From the NCBI GenBank assembly GCA_046760445.1, contig JBHIEE010000082.1:1-13401 (forward strand): 13,401 bases of DNA, given 5' to 3'. The notes under the pieces were generated by a model. The model saw only the letters and a list, made by a program, of their open reading frames with translations, made no database searches and was not told where the DNA came from. Shown here one piece after another: positions 1 to 5,628 of this stretch (positions are counted from its first letter, which is position 1; every line of letters starts with the position of its first letter). Made by a program: the position numbers and the translations under genes. The DNA comes from JBHIEE01 sp046760445 (GTDB lineage: Bacteria > Acidobacteriota > Aminicenantia > JdFR-78).

Positions 1-72
1 GGGCGGTTAGCTCAGTGGGAGAGCGCGGCGTTCGCAACGCTGAGGTCAGGGGTTCAAATCCCCTACCGTCCA
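1..72 (+). tRNA. tRNA-Ala (anticodon CGC)
   Basis: A full cloverleaf can be drawn. The acceptor stem is GGGCGGT (1-7) with ACCGTCC (65-71), the D stem GCTC/GAGC (10-13/21-24), the anticodon stem CGGCG/CGCTG (26-30/38-42) and the T stem AGGGG/CCCCT (48-52/60-64) with loop TTCAAAT. The anticodon loop TTCGCAA gives anticodon CGC at 33-35, which reads GCG. The third acceptor pair is G3:U70, the classic identity element for alanyl-tRNA synthetase, which independently supports alanine. The discriminator base is A72 and CCA is not encoded. The gene begins at the first base of the window, so its promoter is outside. Confidence 0.95.
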
Positions 73-136
73 CTTTAAAAATTAAAAGTTGGTGGTATGT
101 GAAACTACTGAGAACACAGACGAATGAAAAATTCCA

Positions 137-249
137 AATTACAAATCCCAAATTCCAAATAAGTTCCAATGACCAAAATCCCAATGACCGAAACAAAAAG
201 TTTGGATATTGGAATTTATTTGATATTTGGAGCTTGAGATTTGTGATTT
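137..249. repeat. AT-rich imperfect inverted repeat (intergenic palindromic element)
   Basis: This element fills much of the spacer between the tRNA and the first protein gene. The left arm (about 137-177) and the reverse complement of the right arm (about 200-249) align with few mismatches and one small gap. Both read as runs of ACAAATC, CAAAT and TTCCAAT words. The centre (178-199) is unpaired. It looks like a non-autonomous, MITE-like or REP-like dispersed repeat. No transposase and no clean target duplication are visible. An open frame crosses it (15-251), but it starts inside the tRNA and is made of the repeat, so I treat it as non-coding. Confidence 0.6.
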
Positions 250-303
250 AATATAATAGGTGATCTCTGTGGTTAAATTTGACAATATTTAAAAGTTAAA
301 AAG

Positions 304-768
304 ATGAAGTTTATTGTTGATTGTATGCTTGGCAAATTAGCCAAATGGTTGAAAATACTGGGATTTGATGTTGTCTACTTCAACAAGATAGAAGATCTGG
401 AGATCCTTTCTTTAGCTGCGCAAGAGAAGAGAATTCTTCTGACAAGAGATAATAGTTTAATTCAACGGGCGAAAAGTATAGAAAAGTTGTTTATCAACAG
501 TGAAAATTGGGCAGAGCAGGTAGAAGAGGTCTTAAATCACTTTAAACTCTGGAAGAAATTAAAACCTTATACACGTTGTTTAGAATGTAACATTCCTTTG
601 AAAGAAATTCCGAAAAAGAAAGCGAAAAATTTAGTTACTCCTTTTGTTTATCAGCAAGGAACAACCTTTGCCATCTGTCCTCAATGTGACCGGGTCTACT
701 GGCAGGGAACTCATTTTCAGAAGATGGAAGATAAATTGAAAGCGATACTCAATAGAAAGGGAAAGTGA
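304..768 (+). CDS. Mut7-C RNase-domain protein with C-terminal zinc ribbon
   Basis: The 154-residue protein starts MKFIVDCMLGKLAKWLKILG, the typical opening of the Mut7-C family, a PIN-like nuclease fold named after the C-terminal part of nematode MUT-7. Asp6 and the TRD motif (Asp49) lie where acidic residues of the PIN-like site are expected. The C-terminal part carries CxxC pairs at Cys92/Cys95 and Cys125/Cys128, the zinc ribbon usual for this family. Family members are predicted RNases; the substrate is generally unknown. Only a weak AG-rich stretch precedes the ATG, so the start rests on family alignment. It ends 66 bp before the sigma gene and is probably not part of that unit. The length is normal and no part is missing. 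Confidence 0.85.
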   Translation: MKFIVDCMLGKLAKWLKILGFDVVYFNKIEDLEILSLAAQEKRILLTRDNSLIQRAKSIEKLFINSENWAEQVEEVLNHFKLWKKLKPYTRCLECNIPLKEIPKKKAKNLVTPFVYQQGTTFAICPQCDRVYWQGTHFQKMEDKLKAILNRKGK

Positions 769-771
769 AAT

Positions 772-799
772 GGAATATTTTTTGTTCTCATCCGTCTAA
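772..799 (+). promoter_or_regulatory. candidate ECF-type promoter upstream of the sigma gene
   Basis: GGAATA (772-777) and GTCTAA (794-799) are separated by 16 bp. They resemble the GGAACTT and GTCTAA/TCTGA elements used by sigma-E-like ECF factors. The site lies 35 bp upstream of an ECF sigma gene, where such factors often regulate themselves. The -35 match is partial, so this is a candidate only. Confidence 0.4.
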
Positions 800-834
800 A
801 AAGATGGCACGGGAAAAAGGATGAACTGAGCTGA

Positions 835-1410
835 ATGGAAGAGAAAGAGCTAATAAAGGATTTCCAGAAAGGAGACAAAAGTGCTTTTGAATTCCTGGTT
901 AAAAAATATGAAAGAAGAGTTTTTAATTTGGTTGTGAGTTTTATTCAAGATCGTGTGACAGCAGATGATCTGGCTCAGGAAGTTTTTATAAAAGTCTATT
1001 CCGCCCTGCAAAAATTTCAATTTAAATCTCAGTTCAGCACCTGGCTTTACCGGATCACTATCAATCATATTAAGGATTATTGGAGAAAGAAAGAGATCAA
1101 AAAAGAGGTTCCTCTGGACAACTTTACTGAATACAGAAAGCATGTCCTTCTTTTTGAAAAAGATGAAATGACGAAGATGGAAAGGGAAAAGGAAGAAGAG
1201 CTCAGAAAGAAATTAGTTCATAAATTCCTAGAAAAACTTCCTGAAAAATATAAGGTGATTCTTATGCTTAGGGATATTCAGGGATTTTCTTATGAGGAAA
1301 TTTCAAAGATTTTAAAAATCTCCTTAGGCACAGTAGAATCACGACTGTTCAGAGCCAGAAGAGCTCTGAGAAATAAATTGAGTCCATATTTAAAATCAGA
1401 GAGGAGGTAA
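835..1410 (+). CDS. ECF-family RNA polymerase sigma factor (RpoE-like)
   Basis: A 191-residue group 4 sigma-70 factor that would direct RNA polymerase to a stress regulon. Region 2 spans about residues 10-87, with the core-binding and -10-reading motifs DDLAQEVFIKVY (44-55) and FSTWLYRITINHIKDYWRKK (67-86). A charged linker covers about 88-130. Region 4 spans about 134-182, with LPEKYKVILMLRDIQGFSYE and a helix-turn-helix ending GTVESRLFRARRALRNKL. A stop codon (832-834) directly abuts the ATG, which fixes the start; an AAAGG lies about 12 nt upstream. The gene is followed after 3 bp by a zinc-finger anti-sigma gene, the usual partner arrangement. The length is normal. The inducing signal cannot be read from the protein. 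Confidence 0.93.
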   Translation: MEEKELIKDFQKGDKSAFEFLVKKYERRVFNLVVSFIQDRVTADDLAQEVFIKVYSALQKFQFKSQFSTWLYRITINHIKDYWRKKEIKKEVPLDNFTEYRKHVLLFEKDEMTKMEREKEEELRKKLVHKFLEKLPEKYKVILMLRDIQGFSYEEISKILKISLGTVESRLFRARRALRNKLSPYLKSERR

Positions 1411-1413
1411 ACC

Positions 1414-1902
1414 ATGAAATGTAAAAGGGCAGAGAAAACATTACTCCGCTCTTTTGATAAAGAACTGAACACAGAGAGTAAAAAAACTCTTGAAGAACAC
1501 TTAAAAAGCTGCACTCTCTGTCAGGAGAAAGAGAAGGAATACAAAACTATATTTCATACTCTTCCAAAGCAGGAGATTTCCGAGCCCCTACCCTATTTCT
1601 GGGAAAGGTTAAAAGCAAAATTAAAAGAAGGGGAGAGATTTGAACCTTTTTCAATATGGAAGTGGTGGAGCATAAGAGTCATTCCATCATCTTTAACTTT
1701 TATCCTGCTTCTGGTTTTAGCTATGATCTTTTTTCTCCCAGCCAAAAAAATGGAATTCAGCAGATCTGAAGTTCTTCTTCTTACCAATGTTAATCCGATT
1801 GGGGAAACTGAGATATTTTCTGATGAAGTTAGCTCTGAGGAAAAAAATATGATGCTCATATTTTATGAAGAGGAGGAAAACAATACAAGGGTTTTCAAAT
1901 GA
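1414..1902 (+). CDS. membrane anti-sigma factor with zinc-binding ZAS domain
   Basis: The 162-residue protein has an N-terminal zf-HC2-type domain: Cys3, then His29-x3-Cys33-x2-Cys36, the ZAS signature of anti-sigma factors that hold ECF sigmas in the cytoplasm. A hydrophobic span at about 88-110 (SLTFILLLVLAMIFFLP) predicts one membrane crossing. The C-terminal 50 residues would be periplasmic. They are acidic and short, with no recognisable sensor domain. The ribosome site AGGAGG (1401-1406) lies inside the end of the sigma gene, so the two are very likely translationally coupled. By family logic, release of the sigma factor would follow proteolysis of this protein or a change in its bound metal or redox state. 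The stop codon overlaps an ATG (ATGA) that begins a 58-codon open frame. Confidence 0.88.
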   Translation: MKCKRAEKTLLRSFDKELNTESKKTLEEHLKSCTLCQEKEKEYKTIFHTLPKQEISEPLPYFWERLKAKLKEGERFEPFSIWKWWSIRVIPSSLTFILLLVLAMIFFLPAKKMEFSRSEVLLLTNVNPIGETEIFSDEVSSEEKNMMLIFYEEEENNTRVFK

Positions 1903-1953
1903 TAATTAAGAAATGGGAGTTAATAAAAACACTAAATACTAAATCCGCCTTCG

Positions 1954-1974
1954 CCCCGAGCTCAGGCCGAGGGG
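1954..1974 (+). repeat. GC-rich hairpin inside the anti-sigma/LTxxQ spacer
   Basis: CCCC (1954-1957) pairs with GGGG (1971-1974), and an inner CTC/GAG pairing is possible. The hairpin is flanked by similar AT-rich words (ACTAAATACTAAAT at 1931-1944 and AAATACTAAAC at 1975-1985). The GC-rich core stands out from its surroundings and resembles part of a dispersed palindromic repeat. It has no T-run and is not a convincing terminator. Confidence 0.4.
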
Positions 1975-1993
1975 AAATACTAAACAATATCAT

Positions 1994-2050
1994 CCCAAGT
2001 ACTCGGGAGAAAACCCTGACTTGGATTGGATTTTCAAAGCTGAAAAGGCT
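1994..2050 (+). promoter_or_regulatory. leader repeat, copy 1 (upstream of the anchored LTxxQ gene)
   Basis: This segment is about 93 percent identical, by eye, to 8801-8855. It begins with a near-palindrome, CCCAAGTACTCGGG (1994-2007). GAAAACCC (2009-2016) can then pair with GGATTTTC (2028-2035) with one mismatch. The second arm can instead pair downstream, TTTTCA (2031-2036) with TGAAAA (2041-2046). The ribosome site AGGAGG (2061-2066) and the ATG (2075) follow closely. It is either an RNA leader or a dispersed repeat; the sequence alone cannot decide. Confidence 0.5.
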
Positions 2051-2074
2051 CAATACACCAAGGAGGTATTTTTA

Positions 2075-2533
2075 ATGAAAAATAAAAATAAACTCTGGGT
2101 CATTCTTTCTCTCATTATTGTCTTTAGTGCTGGCTTAATAGGAGGTATTTTCATAGAGAGATGGTATCTTCTTAATAAGTCCTTTTCTCCAAGTTCAAGT
2201 GCAGCAAGGAAAATGGGCCGCCACTTTCCATCCTTGGAATTTATGGCTAAAGAGTTAAAATTAACTTCAGAACAAGAGATAAAAATAAGAGAAATATTTA
2301 AAAATAATGAAGAAAAATTAAGAGAATTAAAGCATCATATGTATGGAAGTCTATTTGAAATAAGATCCAAATTGCAGGGTGAGATTGGAAAAATATTAAC
2401 TCTGGAACAGAAGAAAAAATTTGAAAACATGATCTATAAGTACAGACATAAAAGAAGAAAAGGAATGTGGGGAAAAAGACAAAGACACTCTCAAAATTTT
2501 ATAAAAGAAAAAAATAAAGGAGGAGTAAAATGA
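2075..2533 (+). CDS. membrane-anchored LTxxQ (Spy/CpxP/CnrX-like) periplasmic protein
   Basis: I choose the ATG at 2075 because AGGAGG (2061-2066) stands 8 nt before it. A longer TTG-started frame from 2021 would add 18 residues encoded by the leader repeat. The 152-residue protein has an uncleaved-looking hydrophobic anchor (about 7-27) and then a helical periplasmic domain. LTSEQ (63-67) and LTLEQ (108-112) are the paired LTxxQ motifs of the Spy/CpxP and metal-sensor family. The C-terminal tail (about 120-145) is rich in Arg, Lys and His. Relatives act as periplasmic chaperones or as metal sensors beside ECF sigma/anti-sigma pairs, as CnrX does; the latter role fits the place after a sigma/anti-sigma pair but is an inference. 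It overlaps the next gene by 4 nt. Confidence 0.8.
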   Translation: MKNKNKLWVILSLIIVFSAGLIGGIFIERWYLLNKSFSPSSSAARKMGRHFPSLEFMAKELKLTSEQEIKIREIFKNNEEKLRELKHHMYGSLFEIRSKLQGEIGKILTLEQKKKFENMIYKYRHKRRKGMWGKRQRHSQNFIKEKNKGGVK

Positions 2534-3030
2534 AAAAGTATCTTTCTATTGCTATTTTCACAATTCTTCTGCTTTTAAGCCTTTTCACTATTTCTGTTTA
2601 TGCAAGTGGAAGGAGAGGGCACTACAAACATTGGGTTAAAGCCTGCCAAAAGGTCCATTTTATGAAGGAGCTTAATCTCACCACCGAGCAGCAGAAACAA
2701 TTAGATGAATTAAAATTCAACCACCGTAAAGCTATTATAGATATTCAAGCTAAAATTAAGATTGCCCGAATGGAGTTAGGAAAGCTTCTTGAGGATCCTA
2801 AAGCTGACTCTAAAAAGATCGATGCCAAAATAAGCGAACTTACTCAGCTCCATTCTACTATGTTGAAAAATCATGTAGATTTCAGAATGAAGTTGAATAA
2901 AATCCTCACTCCCGAGCAGTTAGAAAAAATGAAAAGCTTAAGACCCATGAAAGGCTACTATGGAATGGTTGAAGGAAAAGGCATGGGTCCTTGTGGAAGA
3001 TTTGATCCTCACGAAAAAGTAAAAAAGTAG
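2530..3030 (+). CDS. secreted LTxxQ (Spy-like) periplasmic protein
   Basis: The start overlaps the previous stop as ATGA, with GGAGGAG (2519-2525) just upstream, so the two LTxxQ genes are translationally coupled. The 166-residue product has a clear signal peptide (Lys-Lys, hydrophobic 5-22, likely cleavage after VYA at residue 25). LTTEQ (50-54) and LTPEQ (126-130) frame a helical hairpin rich in Lys and Glu, the Spy/CpxP pattern. The tail contains a Met/Gly stretch with one Cys (Cys155) and a His, and the mature N-terminus also has several His residues, so metal binding is conceivable. Spy-type proteins are ATP-independent chaperones of unfolded periplasmic proteins, or sensors; which applies here is not visible. 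It resembles its upstream neighbour in layout but is soluble rather than anchored. Confidence 0.82.
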   Translation: MKKYLSIAIFTILLLLSLFTISVYASGRRGHYKHWVKACQKVHFMKELNLTTEQQKQLDELKFNHRKAIIDIQAKIKIARMELGKLLEDPKADSKKIDAKISELTQLHSTMLKNHVDFRMKLNKILTPEQLEKMKSLRPMKGYYGMVEGKGMGPCGRFDPHEKVKK

Positions 3031-3042
3031 AAAAAACTAAAA

Positions 3043-3075
3043 AAGCACAAAAAAGAGTGGTGCTTCCCTCCCTTT
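3043..3075 (+). terminator. weak terminator-like hairpin after the LTxxQ genes
   Basis: AAGCAC (3043-3048) pairs with GTGCTT (3060-3065) over a 10-nt loop. A TTTTT run begins 7 nt after the stem. The stem is short and the T-run is displaced, so termination would be partial at best. It would lower expression of the efflux genes relative to the LTxxQ genes. Confidence 0.28.
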
Positions 3076-3111
3076 TTATATTTAATTTTTTAAAGTCTCA
3101 CTCATATGTAT

Positions 3112-3140
3112 GAAACTTAATACTGATAATAATTTCGGAC
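3112..3140 (+). promoter_or_regulatory. possible ECF-type promoter before the MacA-like gene
   Basis: GAAACTT (3112-3118) and TCGGAC (3135-3140) are 16 bp apart and lie 38 bp before the MacA-like ATG. The -35 element is close to the sigma-E-type GGAACTT; the -10 element is only loosely similar. If real, it would put the efflux genes directly under the neighbouring sigma factor. The evidence is weak because short motifs recur by chance. Confidence 0.2.
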
Positions 3141-3178
3141 CAATTTTGATAAAATAGTTTCCATTGGAGGTAAATAAA

Positions 3179-4522
3179 ATGAAAAAGAAGATAATTATTA
3201 TCATTGCTATCCTTATTGTCATTGCGGGCGTAGTTATAGGCTATACCATAATAAATCGCAATAAAGCTAGCATCATTCAGTATAAAAAAGAGCCCATTGA
3301 AAAGGGCGATATTAAGACCTTAGTTGTGGCCACAGGTACCTTGAATCCAGTAACCCTTGTAGATGTAGGGAGTCAGGTTTCAGGAAGAATTGCTCACCTT
3401 TATGCTGATTTTAATTCCAGAGTTAAAGAGGAAGAAGTGCTGGCACAGCTTGACCAATCACTATTCTTAACCAGAGTTAAGCAGGACGAAGCCAATTATA
3501 AAAGTTCTGCTGCTACTTTGGAAAAAGCTAAAGTTAATTTAAAGAATATTAAAAAAAGTTATGACCGAGCCTTAGACCTTTTCGAGAGAGCCTTAATCTC
3601 TCTTGAAGAAAAAGAAGATGTAGAAACCCAATATTATGCTGCATTAACTGATGTTCAAATGGCTAAAGCCCGACTGGAACAGGCTAAAGCTCAGCTTGAT
3701 TCCAGTAAAGTGGATTTAGCTCATACTATTATTAAGTCACCCATAAATGGAATTGTCATATCGCGCAACATCAATGTAGGTCAGACTGTTGCTGCCAGCT
3801 TTCAAGCTCCGGTCCTCTTTCAGATTGCCAATGATTTGAGCAAAATGCAGGTAGAGTGCAGCGTGGACGAGGCTGATATCGGCAAAGTCAAAGAAGGCCA
3901 AAAAGTCAAATTCACTGTGGATGCCTTTCCTGATGAAAATTTTTCAGGGGAAGTGAGCCAGGTCAGGTATTCGCCTGAAATCGTGCAGAATGTTGTCACT
4001 TACACAACCATCGTCGAAGTGGATAACCCGGAGATGAAATTAAGGCCGGGCATGACAGCCACTGTTTCTGTGGTTGTAGGAGAAGCAAAAAATAAACTGC
4101 TCGTCCCGAATTCCGCTCTGCGATTCACGCCTCAATTAAGTCCTGAAGAAATGAAGGAAATAGTTGAAGAGATTCGCAAGGAAAGGATAGGAAAGAGAAG
4201 CAAGGCAGGCCACCAAGCCGGTGGGCCAGCCGCAGAAAAGCAAAAGCCACAATCAGGAGGTCAATTTGCTGGCAGAATGGGTTCCGGCATCCAGGGTGTC
4301 CTGAGAAAAGATGTCTCTCGCGTCTGGGTCGAAGATGAGAAGGGAAAGCTCAGACCGATTTTTATAAAAACCGGGATCACAGATAACAATTATACAGAAG
4401 TTATCTGGGGAAACTTGAAGGAGGGACAACAGGTCATCACAGGTGTGGAGTCTGGAAGTGAAAGTAGCAAAAGCTCCAGAGATAGCGGTTCCATGAGAAG
4501 AATGATGAGGATGGTGCGTTAA
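3179..4522 (+). CDS. MacA-like periplasmic membrane fusion protein (RND/HlyD adaptor)
   Basis: The start is the ATG at 3179, with GGAGG (3166-3170) 8 nt upstream; an in-frame TTG at 3164 overlaps that site and is unlikely. The 447-residue adaptor has an N-terminal anchor (about 4-24) and a lipoyl half-motif around 62-92. A long coiled coil rich in Ala, Lys and Glu follows (about 100-182), then the second lipoyl half around 184-205 (TIIKSPINGIVISRNINVGQ). Beta-barrel and membrane-proximal domains cover about 220-420. MacA-type adaptors link an inner-membrane ABC transporter to an outer-membrane channel and stimulate the ATPase. An unusual Gly/Gln/Lys-rich linker (about 335-375) interrupts the last domains, and the end is a Ser-rich, Met/Arg-rich tail (424-447). 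The ABC ATPase and permease genes follow; no TolC-like gene is in the window. Confidence 0.88.
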   Translation: MKKKIIIIIAILIVIAGVVIGYTIINRNKASIIQYKKEPIEKGDIKTLVVATGTLNPVTLVDVGSQVSGRIAHLYADFNSRVKEEEVLAQLDQSLFLTRVKQDEANYKSSAATLEKAKVNLKNIKKSYDRALDLFERALISLEEKEDVETQYYAALTDVQMAKARLEQAKAQLDSSKVDLAHTIIKSPINGIVISRNINVGQTVAASFQAPVLFQIANDLSKMQVECSVDEADIGKVKEGQKVKFTVDAFPDENFSGEVSQVRYSPEIVQNVVTYTTIVEVDNPEMKLRPGMTATVSVVVGEAKNKLLVPNSALRFTPQLSPEEMKEIVEEIRKERIGKRSKAGHQAGGPAAEKQKPQSGGQFAGRMGSGIQGVLRKDVSRVWVEDEKGKLRPIFIKTGITDNNYTEVIWGNLKEGQQVITGVESGSESSKSSRDSGSMRRMMRMVR

Positions 4523-4571
4523 AACCATTCCCTTCTAAAACGTAAAACCAAAGATACGGAGGAATACAAAA

Positions 4572-5261
4572 ATGGATAAAAATAACAACCTCATACAACT
4601 GGAAGATTTAACGAAAATATATGAAATGGGCGAGATTCAAGTCAAGGCTTTAAATGGGATCTCTTACAGCATTAAACAAGGAGATTTTTTGGCCATTATG
4701 GGCCCTTCTGGCTCAGGCAAATCAACGCTTATGAACATCATAGGCTGCCTGGACAAACCCACAGAAGGGAAATATTTTCTGGACGGCGAAGAAATCTCCA
4801 CTTTTGATAAGAATAAGTTGGCCCGGATTCGCAATAAAAAAATCGGCTTTGTTTTCCAAACTTTTAATCTTCTTTCCCGAACCACCGCATTAGAAAACAC
4901 AGAACTTCCTCTTTTGTATTCAAACGTCCCAAGTAAAAAAACAAAAGAATTAGCCTTAAGGGCTCTCTCATCGGTGGGTTTGGAAGGGCGTGAGTTCCAC
5001 AGGACAAACCAACTCTCTGGTGGGGAGCAGCAAAGAGTTGCCATAGCCAGAGCATTGGTGAACAATCCTTCCCTTCTTCTAGCTGATGAACCCACAGGAA
5101 ATTTAGACACGAAAATAGGGGAGGAAATAATGGAAATTTTTAAAAAACTAAACCAAGAAAAAAATATTACGATCATTTTGGTCACACATGATCCTGATGT
5201 AGCTAAAATTGCTCACAAAAGAATCCATCTCAGAGACGGACAAATAGTAAACGAAGAATGA
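4572..5261 (+). CDS. MacB/LolD-type ABC transporter ATP-binding protein
   Basis: The 229-residue ATPase subunit carries every expected motif: Walker A GPSGSGKST (44-52), Q-loop Gln96, signature LSGGEQQR (148-155), Walker B LLLADEP with catalytic Glu173, the D-loop and switch His206. The length is that of a stand-alone MacB/LolD/YknY-class subunit without fused membrane domains, so it needs the separate permease at 5629. GGAGG (4559-4563) lies 8 nt before the ATG. This class powers mechanotransmission: extrusion of peptides, macrolide-like drugs or lipoproteins from the periplasmic side rather than transport through a membrane tunnel. The MacA-like neighbour favours efflux over Lol-type lipoprotein release. 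Open frames on the opposite strand here are coding shadows. Confidence 0.93.
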   Translation: MDKNNNLIQLEDLTKIYEMGEIQVKALNGISYSIKQGDFLAIMGPSGSGKSTLMNIIGCLDKPTEGKYFLDGEEISTFDKNKLARIRNKKIGFVFQTFNLLSRTTALENTELPLLYSNVPSKKTKELALRALSSVGLEGREFHRTNQLSGGEQQRVAIARALVNNPSLLLADEPTGNLDTKIGEEIMEIFKKLNQEKNITIILVTHDPDVAKIAHKRIHLRDGQIVNEE

Positions 5262-5329
5262 GGGTTTCACATGATCTTAAATGATATTATGTCAGTTGAT
5301 GCCGGAAATAACTCTTTATGGAACCTTAA

Positions 5330-5560
5330 AATAAATCAAAATGTAAAAATCAAAGATAAAAATGACAGACCAAAAATCAAAAAATAGTGCTGCAGTTGAG
5401 CGGTGCTGCAGTGCTGCTCATAACTCACCGCAACACTGCAGAACTGCAGCACAGCAGCACTTAAAAAAGTTATTTTTGAATTTTAATTTGTCATTTTGCC
5501 ACAGTGGTATACCCCACGTGGTGTACCAACTTTTGATATTTGATTTTTAATTTTTATCTG
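5330..5560. repeat. nested palindromic element between ABC ATPase and permease genes
   Basis: This spacer (5262-5628) contains an AT-rich inverted repeat whose arms are about 5335-5385 and 5462-5560. Inside it sits a GC-rich palindromic core (5386-5461). In the core AGTGCTGC (5386-5393) can pair with GCAGCACT (5454-5461), or GTGCTGCAGTT (5387-5397) with AACTGCAGCAC (5442-5452), an 11-bp perfect match. CTGCAG occurs four times (5390, 5406, 5436, 5444). A second hairpin, TGGTATACC/GGTGTACCA (5505-5513/5520-5528), occupies the right arm only. A 62-codon open frame (5362-5550) is formed by the repeat and is not a convincing gene. It looks like a MITE-like element with later insertions; no transposase is present. 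Confidence 0.6.
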
Positions 5561-5580
5561 GAGGTAAAATCCGCATCAAA

Positions 5581-5608
5581 ATTGGGTTTTCAAAGTCGAA
5601 AAGGCTCA
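5581..5608 (+). promoter_or_regulatory. leader repeat, copy 2 (partial, upstream of the permease gene)
   Basis: This 28-bp stretch matches positions 2025-2052 of copy 1 except at three bases: ATTGGRTTTTCAAAG, then GAAAAGGCTCA. It lacks the upstream palindrome and the GAAAACCC arm found in copies 1 and 3. The ribosome site AAGGAG (5616-5621) and the permease ATG follow within 21 nt, so its position relative to the gene is the same as in the other copies. Confidence 0.45.
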
Positions 5609-5628
5609 GAATTAAAAGGAGTTATGCT

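Larger units (their letters stand above)
1899..2075 (+). other. 58-codon open frame bridging two genes through a repeat (possible coupling ORF)
   Basis: This frame begins at an ATG overlapping the anti-sigma stop (ATGA, 1899-1902). It stays open across the whole spacer and stops in TAA (2073-2075), overlapping the next ATG as TAATG. AAGGG lies 7 nt before its start. The product would be basic, without a signal sequence or recognisable domain. Part of it is encoded by the leader repeat at 1994-2050. The perfect junctions would let ribosomes pass from the anti-sigma gene to the LTxxQ gene. It may equally be a chance open frame in repeat DNA. I do not claim a functional peptide. Confidence 0.25.

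Noticed and set aside
1..72. tRNA as an integration site for a mobile island
   Set aside because: No integrase, no repeat of the tRNA 3' end and no island genes are in the window.
15..251. Open frame of 78 codons at the left edge
   Set aside because: It starts inside the tRNA-Ala gene and most of it is an AT-rich inverted repeat; no protein family resemblance.
2021..2074. Longer N-terminus for the anchored LTxxQ protein from a TTG at 2021
   Set aside because: The extra 18 residues are encoded by the leader repeat, while AGGAGG sits correctly before the ATG at 2075 and the anchor begins just after it.
4664..5185. Long minus-strand open frame of 173 codons
   Set aside because: It lies wholly opposite the ABC ATPase gene, whose motifs are complete; it is a coding shadow with no recognisable domain.
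5362..5550. Open frame of 62 codons between the ABC ATPase and permease genes
   Set aside because: It is made entirely of the palindromic element, its Cys/His/Gln content comes from CTGCAG repeats, and no ribosome site precedes it.
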